A stretch of 64,000 bases of DNA, taken from NCBI RefSeq assembly GCF_041321095.1, contig NZ_JBGGWE010000003.1:248001-312000 (forward strand), given 5' to 3'. The notes beneath the pieces are model-generated. The model ran no database searches. It worked only from the letters and a program-made list of their open reading frames with translations, and was not told the DNA's origin. The stretch comes from Fibrella arboris (GTDB taxonomy: Bacteria > Bacteroidota > Bacteroidia > Cytophagales > Spirosomataceae). Made by a program: the position numbers and the translations under genes. Shown here piece after piece: positions 7,330 to 16,334 of the stretch; the stretch's first letter is position 1, and every line of letters begins with the position of its first letter.

Positions 7330-9483
7330 ATGTACCAACTTATACAGAATTTAAAATCCGGGGAGACGGTGCTGGAGACGGTACCGGCGCCTCAGGTACG
7401 TGCCGGGCAGGTGCTGATCCGTACGCGGCGCACGCTGGTGTCGCTGGGGACCGAACGGATGCTGGTCGACTTTGGCAAGGCGAATCTGCTCAGTAAAGCC
7501 CGTCAACAGCCCGATAAGGTGAAGCAGGTGATCGAGAAAATTCAGTCTGATGGCCTGTTACCGACCTTAGAAGCCGTTTTCCGGAAGCTTGATCAACCAT
7601 TGCCACTTGGCTATTGCCATGTGGGTGAAGTAGTGGCCGTTGGGGCTGGCATTACCGACCTTGTTATTGGCGATCGGGTAGCCTCCAATGGGCAACATGC
7701 CGAAATGGTCTGTGTGCCCCGTAATCTGGTCGCTAAAATTCCGGACACGGTCAGTGATGACCAGGCAGCCTTCACCGTCATTGGTGCCATCGGCCTACAA
7801 GGCATCCGGCTTATTAACCCGACGCTTGGCGAAACGATTGTGGTTGTCGGGCTCGGGCTTATTGGCCTGCTCACAGCCCAGTTGCTTCGGCTGAACGGCT
7901 GCCGCGTAATTGGCCTCGACCTCGATGAACGTAAGCTGGCGCTGGCCCGCACCTTTGGCATCGAAACGCTGAACCCGGCCAATACGGATGTAGTGAAAGC
8001 CGTAACGGATCTGACTGGCGTCGGGGCCGATGGGGTGCTGATCACGGCTTCCACAAAGTCGGACGAGGTGATGACGCAGGCTGCCCGGATGAGTCGCAAG
8101 CGTGGCCGTATTGTGCTGGTCGGAGTGGTTGGTCTGTCCCTGAGTCGGGCCGATTTTTTCGAGAAAGAGCTGACGTTTCAGGTGTCATGCTCGTATGGGC
8201 CCGGTCGCTATGACGCTGATTACGAACAGGCTGGCCACGATTATCCATTGCCATTTGTCCGCTGGACGGAAAATCGCAACTTCCAGACAATCCTTCATTT
8301 ACTCAGTACGGGCCAGTTACAGGTAGATCCATTGATCACGGAGGTGGTCCCACTGGCGGAGTACGGGCGGATCTATGGGCGAATGAACGGCTCGACCAGC
8401 ATTGCTTCGCTGCTAAGCTATTCCAATGCAGTTGAAACGGCCGACCGGCTGGGTACGTTGGTTAACCTCCGCCCGACCGACACAACCCTGGCCCAGTCGG
8501 CGGGTGTAGTGGGAATTATCGGGGCAGGAAATTTCGCGGACTCGACGCTGATCCCTGCGCTCAGGAAAGCTGGCGCCACCTTACAAACTATTGCCAGTGC
8601 CAACGGATTAAGCGGTACACTGCTGGCCAAAAAACACGGAATCGCCCAAAGCACCACCAATTACCAGGATATGCTGGCCGATCCGGCCATTGATCTGTGT
8701 GTGATCACAACCCGCCATAACAACCACGCCAGCCTGGTGGTGGAAGCGCTGCAAGCCGGAAAACACGTATTCGTGGAGAAACCAATGGCCATCTACGACG
8801 AGGAACTAGCCAATGTGATCGCCGCACAACAGGCCGCTCACCCAGTTGGTGACCGAATGGTAATGGTGGGGTTTAACCGTCGATTCTCACCAACCGCCCA
8901 AAAAGCAAAGCAGTTGCTGGGTGGTGGAAACAGCGGAGCAGTACCCATCAATGTCGTGGCAACGATGAACGCGGGGGCTATTCCTGCCAACTCCTGGGTA
9001 CATGACCGGGCCGTGGGCGGCGGACGACTTATCGGCGAAGCCTGCCATTATATTGACCTGATCACGTACCTGGCTGGTAGCCACGTGGTGGCCGTCTGTA
9101 TGAATGCGATGGGGACGCATCCATCTGACACTACCGATTCAGCATCGATTTTGCTGCGTTACGCAAATGGCGCAACGGGGGTGGTTAATTATTTTGCCAA
9201 CGGCAGTAAGGCGTACGCCAAAGAACGCGTAGAGGTGTATTCGCAGGAGCGGACATTGGTTCTCGATAACTTCAAATCGCTGAAAGGCTACGGGTTTCGC
9301 GGGTTTACAAGTCAATCGGGTGGGCAAGACAAGGGGCATGCCGAGCAGTTTCGGCGACTCATCACCACGTTGCGTAACGGCGGCGAACCACTTATTCCGT
9401 TTGCTGAACTAGTCAATACAACCGCCGCTACGCTCGCCGCCATCCGCAGCCTGCACGAAGGAGGCTGGGTTGCTGTACGATGA
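7330..9483 (+). CDS. Two-domain oxidoreductase: MDR dehydrogenase fused to Gfo/Idh/MocA
   Basis: A 717-residue protein. The first ~370 residues are a medium-chain dehydrogenase/reductase: a GroES-like part with LGYCHVGEVVAVG and GDRVASNGQHAEMV, then a Rossmann core with VVVGLGLIGLLTAQLL. Residues about 390-717 are a Gfo/Idh/MocA oxidoreductase with VVGIIGAGNFADSTLIPAL, the EKP motif in HVFVEKPMAIYDEEL and GEACHYIDL. This fusion is a recurrent partner of heparinase-like genes in polysaccharide clusters and probably oxidises or reduces a nucleotide sugar or sugar acid; its exact substrate is not known to me. The next gene starts inside its stop codon (ATGA at 9480). Confidence 0.9.
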   Translation: MYQLIQNLKSGETVLETVPAPQVRAGQVLIRTRRTLVSLGTERMLVDFGKANLLSKARQQPDKVKQVIEKIQSDGLLPTLEAVFRKLDQPLPLGYCHVGEVVAVGAGITDLVIGDRVASNGQHAEMVCVPRNLVAKIPDTVSDDQAAFTVIGAIGLQGIRLINPTLGETIVVVGLGLIGLLTAQLLRLNGCRVIGLDLDERKLALARTFGIETLNPANTDVVKAVTDLTGVGADGVLITASTKSDEVMTQAARMSRKRGRIVLVGVVGLSLSRADFFEKELTFQVSCSYGPGRYDADYEQAGHDYPLPFVRWTENRNFQTILHLLSTGQLQVDPLITEVVPLAEYGRIYGRMNGSTSIASLLSYSNAVETADRLGTLVNLRPTDTTLAQSAGVVGIIGAGNFADSTLIPALRKAGATLQTIASANGLSGTLLAKKHGIAQSTTNYQDMLADPAIDLCVITTRHNNHASLVVEALQAGKHVFVEKPMAIYDEELANVIAAQQAAHPVGDRMVMVGFNRRFSPTAQKAKQLLGGGNSGAVPINVVATMNAGAIPANSWVHDRAVGGGRLIGEACHYIDLITYLAGSHVVAVCMNAMGTHPSDTTDSASILLRYANGATGVVNYFANGSKAYAKERVEVYSQERTLVLDNFKSLKGYGFRGFTSQSGGQDKGHAEQFRRLITTLRNGGEPLIPFAELVNTTAATLAAIRSLHEGGWVAVR

Positions 9484-11066
9484 AATCGCCTGGCTTATAC
9501 TGGCGAACCCTTCGCCATCTGACCCCTCGCCAGCTGATCTATCAGGTATGGAATCGGCTGCGTGGTCGGCCGCGGCTGAACTGGACCAGCGCTGACGCCA
9601 ACGTACCCAGCCTGCCGCTTCCAATCACGTTTACCTTGCTGAATCAGTCCGTAACGTTTACCGAGCGAATCGACTGGAACTACGCGACCAATGGAAAACT
9701 CTGGACCTATACCCTGAATTACTTCGACTGGTTAACGCCCCCTGAACACGGGAGCACCCTAACGCCCTACCCGTTTTCAGGGCAGGGAGGCGACTCCATC
9801 AGGGATGGGGTCGCTCTCATTCATGCTTTTATTCAGCAGACCAACGATCTGCGCGATGGACTGGAGCCCTACCCTACTTCGCTGCGGTTGTTGAACTGGC
9901 GAAGCTTTCTGCTGCGAGAGGGCATTCAGGATAGCTTTATCGAGCGGCATATGTACGCGCAAACAGCCCTGCTCCGATCACGACTTGAGTATCACCTCGG
10001 TGGCAACCACCTGCTCGAAAATGCCTGTGCGCTCACCATGATGGCCGTTCATTTTCAGCATCGACTATGGTTTGCCGATGGCGCGAAGCTGCTGGCCAAC
10101 CAACTCCATGAGCAGTTTCTGACCGATGGGGGCCATTACGAACGTAGTCCGGTTTATCATCAGCTACTGACCGGCCGGCTACTTGATCTCTACGCTGTAC
10201 TGTTGACCAGCAGTTGGGTTACAGACGCCACGCTGATCAGGTACGTCCGGGAAAAAATTGCCGCCATGCTTAACTGGCTGGTCACGGTCACTTTCCGCGA
10301 TGGTTCAGTGCCCATGGTCAATGATGCCGCCTATGGGGTTGCGCCTACTACCGCCGGCCTGCTGGCCAAAGCGGCTCCATTGGGTTTCCGGCCAACACAG
10401 ATTCAGTTGACAGATAGTGGGTATCGAATGCTGACCACCCCACGCCTGGAAGTGTTTATCGATGTTGCACCGGTTGGGCCGGATCACCAGCCAGGCCACG
10501 CTCATGCCGACACGTTCTCGTTTGTCCTGCATATCGACGGCCAACCCGTTGTGGTTGATCCGGGTACATCGACCTACCAGATTGGGGAACGGCGCCGTTG
10601 GGAGCGAAGCACGGCTGCTCATAATACGGTCACTGTTTCCGATCAGAACTCATCGGAACTATGGAGTGGTTTCCGGGTGGGTCGCCGGGCACAGGTAACT
10701 ATCCTGACCGACCTGCCCTGCTGCGTTGAAGCAGCTCATGACGGCTACGCCTACCTGGGCGACCGACATACCCGCCGCTGGACGTTGCTCGACGAGACGA
10801 CACTGCGGGTAGACGACTGCTTTATTGACAATAATTTAGCAAGAAAATCCCATCTGTATTTCGACCATTACCTATATTTGACCACTGAGCAACAAGTCGT
10901 TACATTAGCGAATTGCGCTGTACAATTTGTTTCCGAAAAACCATTATCAGTCAATTTAACGACTTATGATCAGGCACTCGGTTTCAACCGCACAGCTACA
11001 GCTTCATGCGTTTCACTCGACGTGCCTACCACCGTAATGACTACCCTTTTTACTGTCCGCTTGTGA
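9480..11066 (+). CDS. Heparinase II/III family protein (alginate-lyase-like)
   Basis: A 528-residue protein with an alpha/alpha-toroid N-terminal half (GGNHLLENACALTMM, about 175-190) and a beta-sandwich C-terminal half of the heparinase II/III type (HAHADTFSFVLHIDGQPVVV, GTSTYQ, RSTAAHNTVTVSDQNSSELW, about 340-400). The conserved His/Tyr-rich stretches fit a polysaccharide lyase or an uronate-directed processing enzyme. No clear signal peptide is seen (start MKSPGLYWRTLRHLTPRQL), so it may act in the cytoplasm or be exported another way; synthesis-cluster members of this family are often proposed to trim the nascent chain. Translation is coupled to both neighbours: ATGA at its start, GTGA at its end. 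Confidence 0.88.
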   Translation: MKSPGLYWRTLRHLTPRQLIYQVWNRLRGRPRLNWTSADANVPSLPLPITFTLLNQSVTFTERIDWNYATNGKLWTYTLNYFDWLTPPEHGSTLTPYPFSGQGGDSIRDGVALIHAFIQQTNDLRDGLEPYPTSLRLLNWRSFLLREGIQDSFIERHMYAQTALLRSRLEYHLGGNHLLENACALTMMAVHFQHRLWFADGAKLLANQLHEQFLTDGGHYERSPVYHQLLTGRLLDLYAVLLTSSWVTDATLIRYVREKIAAMLNWLVTVTFRDGSVPMVNDAAYGVAPTTAGLLAKAAPLGFRPTQIQLTDSGYRMLTTPRLEVFIDVAPVGPDHQPGHAHADTFSFVLHIDGQPVVVDPGTSTYQIGERRRWERSTAAHNTVTVSDQNSSELWSGFRVGRRAQVTILTDLPCCVEAAHDGYAYLGDRHTRRWTLLDETTLRVDDCFIDNNLARKSHLYFDHYLYLTTEQQVVTLANCAVQFVSEKPLSVNLTTYDQALGFNRTATASCVSLDVPTTVMTTLFTVRL

Positions 11067-12274
11067 ACGTCCTTTTTCTGACCTACTATTTCTCACCAGA
11101 TCTTAGCGCCGGTTCTTTTCGAAATACCCCCCTTGCCTATGAATTGGCCAATCAGCTTGGCGACCAGGGAACGGTTCATGTAGTCACTACGCAACCTAAC
11201 CGGTACCAGTCCTTTCGGGTAGAAGCTGCGGCCGAGGAACGGCAGGGCAACCTGCGCATCGACCGGATTTCAGTACCAACCCACACCAGCGGTTTTACCG
11301 ACCAGATTCGCTCGTACGTCCATTTCTACCGGCAGGCTTACGCCCTTACACGGGGGGCAACTTACGATGTGGTGGTGGCGTCGTCATCGCGCCTGTTTTC
11401 GGCCTTCCTTGGCGCGCAACTGGCTCGCCAGCGGAAAGTCCCGCTGGTACTCGATATTCGCGATCTGTTCCGGGAAAACATTCTGGAATTGCTAAAGAAT
11501 CCGGTAGCGAAACTGGCGCTGTCACCTACGCTCAAGGCCGTTGAGCGTTATACATTTGGCTACGCACAGCACATAAACATGGTCTCTGAAGGGTTCAATG
11601 ATTACTTTTCAGCCTACCCACAAGCTACCTACAGCTATTATACCAACGGCATTGACGATCATTTTCTGAATTTTCCGGCTACCCCGCTGGCCCCTCAGGT
11701 TTCCACGCAACGTACCATTCTGTATGCGGGTAACATCGGCGAAGGGCAGGGGCTCGAAAAGATCATCCCGCAAACGGCCCGCCTGCTTGGCCCGACCTAC
11801 CGGTTCGTCGTGATCGGGGATGGCGGCACCAAAAGCAGGCTCGAAAAAGTGGTGGCTGAAGCAGGGCTGAGTAATGTCATTATTCGACCACCAGTTGACC
11901 GGGCCACGCTCCTGGCCGACTATGAACAGGCTGACTACCTGTTTATGCACCTGAACAATCTGGCGGCCTTTGAACGCTGTCTGCCCTCAAAACTGTTTGA
12001 GTATGCAGCTACCGACAAGCCTGTACTGGCTGGCGTGGCCGGCTATGCCGCCCAGTTCGTTCGTCAGCACGTACCCAACAGTTTTGTGTTTCCTCCCGGC
12101 GATGCGGCTTCACTGGCAACGTACCTACTGACAACGCCTTATCAGACTATCATTCGGACGACATTTATCAACCAGTTTCGCCGCCAGACCATCATTCGGT
12201 CGCTGGCTGGTCAAATACTGAAGTCGGCAGGCTTTGTCCAGGCAGCTGTTGAAACTGACGGGGTAATTGGGTAA
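11063..12274 (+). CDS. Glycosyltransferase family 4, WbuB-like
   Basis: About 403 residues from a GTG start at 11063 that overlaps the upstream stop as GTGA and gives VNVLFLTYYFSPDLSAGSFR, the usual N-terminus of WbuB-like enzymes. An in-frame ATG at 11006 exists but would add 19 residues read through the upstream gene. The C-terminal half has ILYAGNIGEGQGLEKII, VIGDGGTKSRLE and LPSKLFEYAATDKPVLAG, the donor-binding region of GT4. WbuB-type members transfer N-acetyl-L-fucosamine in O-antigen synthesis, which would fit the wecB gene here, but the donor remains inferred. It is the last gene of the + strand cluster and faces alaA with a 46-base gap. Confidence 0.87.
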   Translation: MNVLFLTYYFSPDLSAGSFRNTPLAYELANQLGDQGTVHVVTTQPNRYQSFRVEAAAEERQGNLRIDRISVPTHTSGFTDQIRSYVHFYRQAYALTRGATYDVVVASSSRLFSAFLGAQLARQRKVPLVLDIRDLFRENILELLKNPVAKLALSPTLKAVERYTFGYAQHINMVSEGFNDYFSAYPQATYSYYTNGIDDHFLNFPATPLAPQVSTQRTILYAGNIGEGQGLEKIIPQTARLLGPTYRFVVIGDGGTKSRLEKVVAEAGLSNVIIRPPVDRATLLADYEQADYLFMHLNNLAAFERCLPSKLFEYAATDKPVLAGVAGYAAQFVRQHVPNSFVFPPGDAASLATYLLTTPYQTIIRTTFINQFRRQTIIRSLAGQILKSAGFVQAAVETDGVIG

Positions 12275-12320
12275 TGCCTGACCGGCGACAACGCCGTTCA
12301 TCCCTTGATTACTCAAGCAC

Positions 12321-13541
12321 CTAACCCTCCTTTCGGCGACTTTCCAGAAAGGCTTCGATGCGATTCAGGGCCACCGTCATCTCGTCGATATTCGGTAGGC
12401 AAACGATCCGAAAATGGTCAGGCGTTTGAAAATTGAATCCTTGTCCGGCCACTACCAGCACCTTCTGTTCAACCAGCAGGTCATACACGAAGGCGTTGTC
12501 GTCGGCGATATCAAACTGGTTTAGGTCAATCTTGGGGAAGATGTACAGAGCGCCTTTCGGCTTTACACAGCTGATGCCCGGAATGGCTACCATGCGTTCA
12601 TAGGCCAGCATAATTTGCCGGTACAGCCGCCCAGCCGGTATAACCAGGTCATGAATACTCTGATACCCCCCCAGCGCCGTTTGAATGGCATACTGCGTGG
12701 GTACGTTGGCGCAGAGCCTCAGGCTTGCCAGCAGGGTTAACCCCTCGATATAGGACTTGGCTTTGTGCTTCGCGCCCGTCATCACCAGCCAACCGCCCCG
12801 AAAACCAGCAGCCCGGTAATTCTTCGATAGGCCATTCATAGTGATACAGAGCGTATCATGAACAAAGCGGGCCATCGGGTGATGAGTAGCGTCGTCGTAC
12901 AGAATCTTGTCGTAGATCTCGTCGGCAAACACAATGAGTTTGTGGTTTTCGGCAATACGGGCAATGCCTTCCAGCACGGTCTTATTGTATACAGCACCAG
13001 TGGGGTTATTGGGGTTGATGAGCACCACTGCCCGCGTACGAGCCGTAATCTTACTTTCCAGGTCGACCAGATCAGGGTTCCAGTCGGCCGTTTCGTCACA
13101 GATGTAATGGATCGGCTTACCCCCGCAAAGTGCCACCGACGTTGTCCAGAGCGGATAATCGGGCGAAGGTACCAATACCTCATCGCCCTCATTGATAAGC
13201 GCCTGCATCGATAGCAGGATCAGCTCACTAACACCATTGCCAATGTATATATCATTGATTGTCACGCCGGGCAACCCCAGGTTTTGGGTGTAGTGCATAA
13301 CCGCTTTACGCGCCGCAAACAACCCCCGCGAATCTGCATACCCCTGCGCATTGCGGATGTTCAGGATCACATCGTGGACAATCTCATCGGGTGTGTCGAA
13401 CCCAAAAGCCGCCGGGTTACCAATGTTAAGGCTAATGATTTTATAGCCCTGGCTTTCCAGCTCCAGCGACTTCTCGTAAACCGGCCCCCTGATGTCATAT
13501 TTGAGGTGAGTAAGCCGGTCTGATTTGCGAATCTCCATCAT
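12321..13541 (-). CDS. alaA: Alanine-synthesising aminotransferase, AlaA type
   Basis: A 406-residue PLP fold-type I aminotransferase making alanine from pyruvate and glutamate. Very close to E. coli AlaA in wording I remember: YDIRGPV, NIGNPAAFGFDTPDEI, YIGNGVSELI, NPNNPTGAVY, FADEIYDKILYDD and NGLSKNYRAAGFRGGW, where the last holds the PLP-binding Lys. The start is placed at 13541 (MMEIRKSDRL) or 13538; upstream residues are unlike the family. A TAccTTTG element lies about 40 bases upstream and a hairpin plus T8 tract occupies the short leader. It stands alone between the glycan cluster and a relic region. Confidence 0.92.
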   Translation of the reverse strand: MMEIRKSDRLTHLKYDIRGPVYEKSLELESQGYKIISLNIGNPAAFGFDTPDEIVHDVILNIRNAQGYADSRGLFAARKAVMHYTQNLGLPGVTINDIYIGNGVSELILLSMQALINEGDEVLVPSPDYPLWTTSVALCGGKPIHYICDETADWNPDLVDLESKITARTRAVVLINPNNPTGAVYNKTVLEGIARIAENHKLIVFADEIYDKILYDDATHHPMARFVHDTLCITMNGLSKNYRAAGFRGGWLVMTGAKHKAKSYIEGLTLLASLRLCANVPTQYAIQTALGGYQSIHDLVIPAGRLYRQIMLAYERMVAIPGISCVKPKGALYIFPKIDLNQFDIADDNAFVYDLLVEQKVLVVAGQGFNFQTPDHFRIVCLPNIDEMTVALNRIEAFLESRRKEG

Positions 13542-13588
13542 AAAAAAAAGACATAACCCACGTAGGTTATGCCACCTGTGCAAAGGTA
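13542..13588 (-). promoter_or_regulatory. Probable alaA promoter element with leader hairpin
   Basis: On the - strand, TACCTTTG (13588-13581) matches the Bacteroidota -7 element TAnnTTTG. Just after the expected transcript start comes a perfect 7-bp hairpin (arms 13571-13565 and 13558-13552, 6-base loop) and then eight T residues directly before the ATG. No good TTG -33 element is seen at the usual distance. The hairpin would sit at the 5' end of the message, so mRNA protection or control of translation is more likely than termination. Confidence 0.45.
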
Positions 13589-14150
13589 GCGGTTTTACAA
13601 GTGTAGCCCGTTACGATTTACGCTCACCGAGCGGGTCTCCACTGTAGTCATACCAGGCAACCAGGTAATGTCGTCGCGATTTTAACGTGACATTGTTTGC
13701 CGGATCCAGTCGTGGCCTCTTCGGGAAGGTACGCTGATGAGGCAGTAGTTTCAGTGCTCAGGCCACGTATCTGTATGCCCGTTCAGGTAGATTTGATACG
13801 CCATCTGGCAACGGAAAGAGCAGTTTGAGCACTTTTGCAAAAACCGTGCCAGTAAAATGCAATCAACAGTTAGTCAGCCAATAAAGGAATTAATATTTCC
13901 TGATGGGCTTACTTTTACCGGTGGCTCCGCTAAATCAATAGAAATAACCAATTTCTATTCGCTGGCCCAATAGTTGCAAGGGGTAGTGGTATGCAATGGA
14001 ACTCCAATTCAACCACATTCGTCCCGTCGTGGGAGGTAGCCTCTACACTTCAGGTACAACAGGTATCGGCCAGTGCCGGGTGGGTATTAACGGTGACCGT
14101 GCCACCGCTGATTCCCTCAACAGCTCATTGATCGGGCTACGGGTACAAGG
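13589..14150 (+). pseudogene. Non-coding stretch with possible decayed surface-protein gene
   Basis: About 560 bases without an intact gene. Several short + strand frames read like protein. The clearest is 13741-13884, which translates to a fragment containing YLYARSGRFDTPSGNGKSS and a later Cys. Others are a 38-codon frame just after it and a 52-codon frame starting at 13996 and ending in LIGLRVQG. Frames switch between them, as expected for a gene broken by indels, possibly a large extracellular protein. No match can be proved from sequence alone and chance open frames are a fair alternative. Confidence 0.25.
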
Positions 14151-15206
14151 TTAAAAACCCACTTTTGAGTGACCTTCTGTTCGCTCACCGGAGATCGTCT
14201 GGCCTTCGACGTTGAAGATATCAGCCAGCGTCATCGGCTCATTGGTATGAAAATCGGTGCCCAGGCTTGCCAGTAACGCATTGGCTTTCGGTACCGCCAG
14301 TTTACCAAACGCATAGTCGACCATTAATCGGCCTTTCCGTAGCAGCGCCTTATCCAGCAAACTCTTGTTGGCATTAAACGTGGCAATAATCTGAATGTGC
14401 AGACAGTCGGCCAGCAGCCCGTCGGTCAGGTTCAGGATATTGGAAACGCTATTGGTATCTCCCCCGGCCTCGCGGGCCTGTAAAATCCGCTCCGCATCTT
14501 CAATGAGCAGCACTGAATCGCGCTGTTCCAGTAAAAATGGAATCAGGTCGGGCGACGTCAGAAAGTTGGTCATATAGGGCGGCAAAATCAGCATGTTCTT
14601 CCGCACCAGCGAACTGAGGTATTTGATATAGGTCGTTTTTCCGGTACCAGGTTCGCCATGCAGCAGGATCAACCCTTTGTATTTCGGGCGATTCAGCAAC
14701 GATACAAGCCGCTCGTGCACTTCCGGAAAACCATCATTGTAATACAGGTCCAGGTCTATCTGCGGGGGGTCAATCTCCACTCGTTCGGTGTGCAGGCCGC
14801 CCAAGCCACTTTGAATAAGGTAAATGTTGGTTTGTTCAGGTTGCTGCTCACAGATCAGGCTTTCGATGCCTTCGAGGCAGGCCTTGATCACGCTGGCATC
14901 CCGATAGAACCCTGAAAATCGGCAATAAGCATCCCACATGAACTCACCATTGAGCATAACCCCATCCGGATGGGCGTAGATGCGCTCATTGGTCCGAAGC
15001 CCTTCTTTCGTCAGCCGCATCGACTGGTTAATCACCGTAAAGCCACGCGCCAGGAGCCAGTCGTGTAACTCAGGCTTGTAGTCTTCGTGGGTGAAGAGGT
15101 AATTCGGGTATTCACCGTAGGTCTGTACGAAATGAGCCGCCAGTGGAAACTCGCGGTCTAGATCGTGAGTAATGAACAGGTCCTGAATAACGCGTTGATT
15201 GGGCAT
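14151..15206 (-). CDS. AAA family ATPase
   Basis: A 351-residue protein. The C-terminal two-thirds is an AAA module: Walker A in LLHGEPGTGKTTYIKYL (about 185), Walker B as SVLLIEDAERIL (about 235), sensor 1 as IATFNANK and an arginine-rich RKGRL segment. The first ~150 residues resemble nothing I recognise; they are hydrophilic and have no signal peptide. It starts 6 bases after the PorP/SprF gene and must share its transcript. That pairing hints at a role near cell-surface secretion or gliding, but AAA proteins of this type have no settled function. Confidence 0.82.
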   Translation of the reverse strand: MPNQRVIQDLFITHDLDREFPLAAHFVQTYGEYPNYLFTHEDYKPELHDWLLARGFTVINQSMRLTKEGLRTNERIYAHPDGVMLNGEFMWDAYCRFSGFYRDASVIKACLEGIESLICEQQPEQTNIYLIQSGLGGLHTERVEIDPPQIDLDLYYNDGFPEVHERLVSLLNRPKYKGLILLHGEPGTGKTTYIKYLSSLVRKNMLILPPYMTNFLTSPDLIPFLLEQRDSVLLIEDAERILQAREAGGDTNSVSNILNLTDGLLADCLHIQIIATFNANKSLLDKALLRKGRLMVDYAFGKLAVPKANALLASLGTDFHTNEPMTLADIFNVEGQTISGERTEGHSKVGF

Positions 15207-15212
15207 ACAGGG

Positions 15213-16133
15213 CTAAAAGTACGAAAACTTGAGCGTATTGGGGTTAGGTGTATACCGAAAAACCAGCTCGTGCATGGTGCGCTGAAAGGCCGTCAGCGGG
15301 GCTTCGGGGGCGATGGAATTGTATAGGTAACCCAGCCGTACATTACCCGACAACTGGTATTCCAGTGTTCCCTGCACGTAGCTGAAGGTGCCATTGGTGA
15401 ACGTATTGTTCTGGCGTACCGATACCCCCAGGGCAGCCCGTTCGCGGTACCAGACCCGGGCGTTCAGATCTACGGCCAGCGGTTCGGCGCCAGACCGCGA
15501 CACGACCACCGACGGAATCAGCTTAAACTCATCGGTCAGGTCTATTTTGCCACCCCCCTGTAGATAGATCGGCTGGCGGTAGAGAAACCCACCGAGACCA
15601 AAGGCCTTGCTGTTCAGTTCTGGCGCCGATATACCAGCAAAAAACGCGGAGGCATCATAATACAGCCCAACGCCATAGCTCAACAGGGCACTGCTACCGC
15701 CAAGGCTCGTGCCCGTGCCAACGATGGGCAGAATATTCACGCCGCCCTGCACACCCAGAAACAAACGGGCCAGGTTAGGGAGATCAATCCGGTACGAGAG
15801 GTTAGATGACAGACCCACGTTACCAAGCGTGCTGTTGCGATCGTTGAGCACCTGAAAGCCTAAACCGAAGCGGCCCGTACCAAGCTGTCCGTCAGCGGCA
15901 AACGTTTGGGTAATGGGTGTAGCGATCTGTTGCGCGTTCTGGCTTAAAAAGCTAAACAGCCGTCCCCGGAAAGCCAGCGTCATATTAAAATCTTCACGTA
16001 CCCCCGCAAAAGCCGGGTTAATGGCCATTGGGTTAATCAGGTATTGCGAATAAAGTACCTCTTTCTGGGCCAGGCCTGGCAGCCAACCAGCTGATAAACA
16101 GGCAAACAGAAGTAAACGAACGAAGTGGCGCAT
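15213..16133 (-). CDS. PorP/SprF family type IX secretion-associated outer membrane protein
   Basis: A 306-residue secreted beta-barrel protein. It has a signal peptide (MRHFVRLLLFACLSAGWLPG, cleavage near LAQ), then the family signature SQYLINPMAINPAFAG, many alternating aromatic strands and a terminal Phe (LKFSYF) that suits recognition by the BAM complex. PorP/SprF proteins anchor or help export particular type IX secretion cargo, usually one encoded nearby. No large cargo gene is adjacent here, unlike the second copy at 37121. It is transcribed divergently from kdgK across a 200-base gap and is followed closely by the AAA ATPase. Confidence 0.9.
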   Translation of the reverse strand: MRHFVRLLLFACLSAGWLPGLAQKEVLYSQYLINPMAINPAFAGVREDFNMTLAFRGRLFSFLSQNAQQIATPITQTFAADGQLGTGRFGLGFQVLNDRNSTLGNVGLSSNLSYRIDLPNLARLFLGVQGGVNILPIVGTGTSLGGSSALLSYGVGLYYDASAFFAGISAPELNSKAFGLGGFLYRQPIYLQGGGKIDLTDEFKLIPSVVVSRSGAEPLAVDLNARVWYRERAALGVSVRQNNTFTNGTFSYVQGTLEYQLSGNVRLGYLYNSIAPEAPLTAFQRTMHELVFRYTPNPNTLKFSYF

Positions 16134-16334
16134 CGGCGAAGTGTTACAACAGCCGCAAGTTGCCCTATCCAGCTCGTTTTTCCAATCCCGGTACGTGTGT
16201 CAGGGCCATTCGCTGACGTTCTGCACGCGCAGGTACGTTCAGTAGGCATCAGTAGGCTGGTGAGACCAATTCATGTGGTTAACTTAGCGGCCACTTAATC
16301 TTTGCTGACTACACGCATTGCCCACTCTTATACT

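Noticed and set aside
13542..13571. Hairpin plus T8 before alaA as a transcription terminator or attenuator
   Set aside because: The promoter element lies only about 10 bases upstream, leaving no leader for attenuation; kept as a leader structure.
16290..16322. TTAATCTTTG upstream of kdgK as a -7 promoter element
   Set aside because: One base off TAnnTTTG and no TTG at the right distance; may be real but not supported well enough to list.
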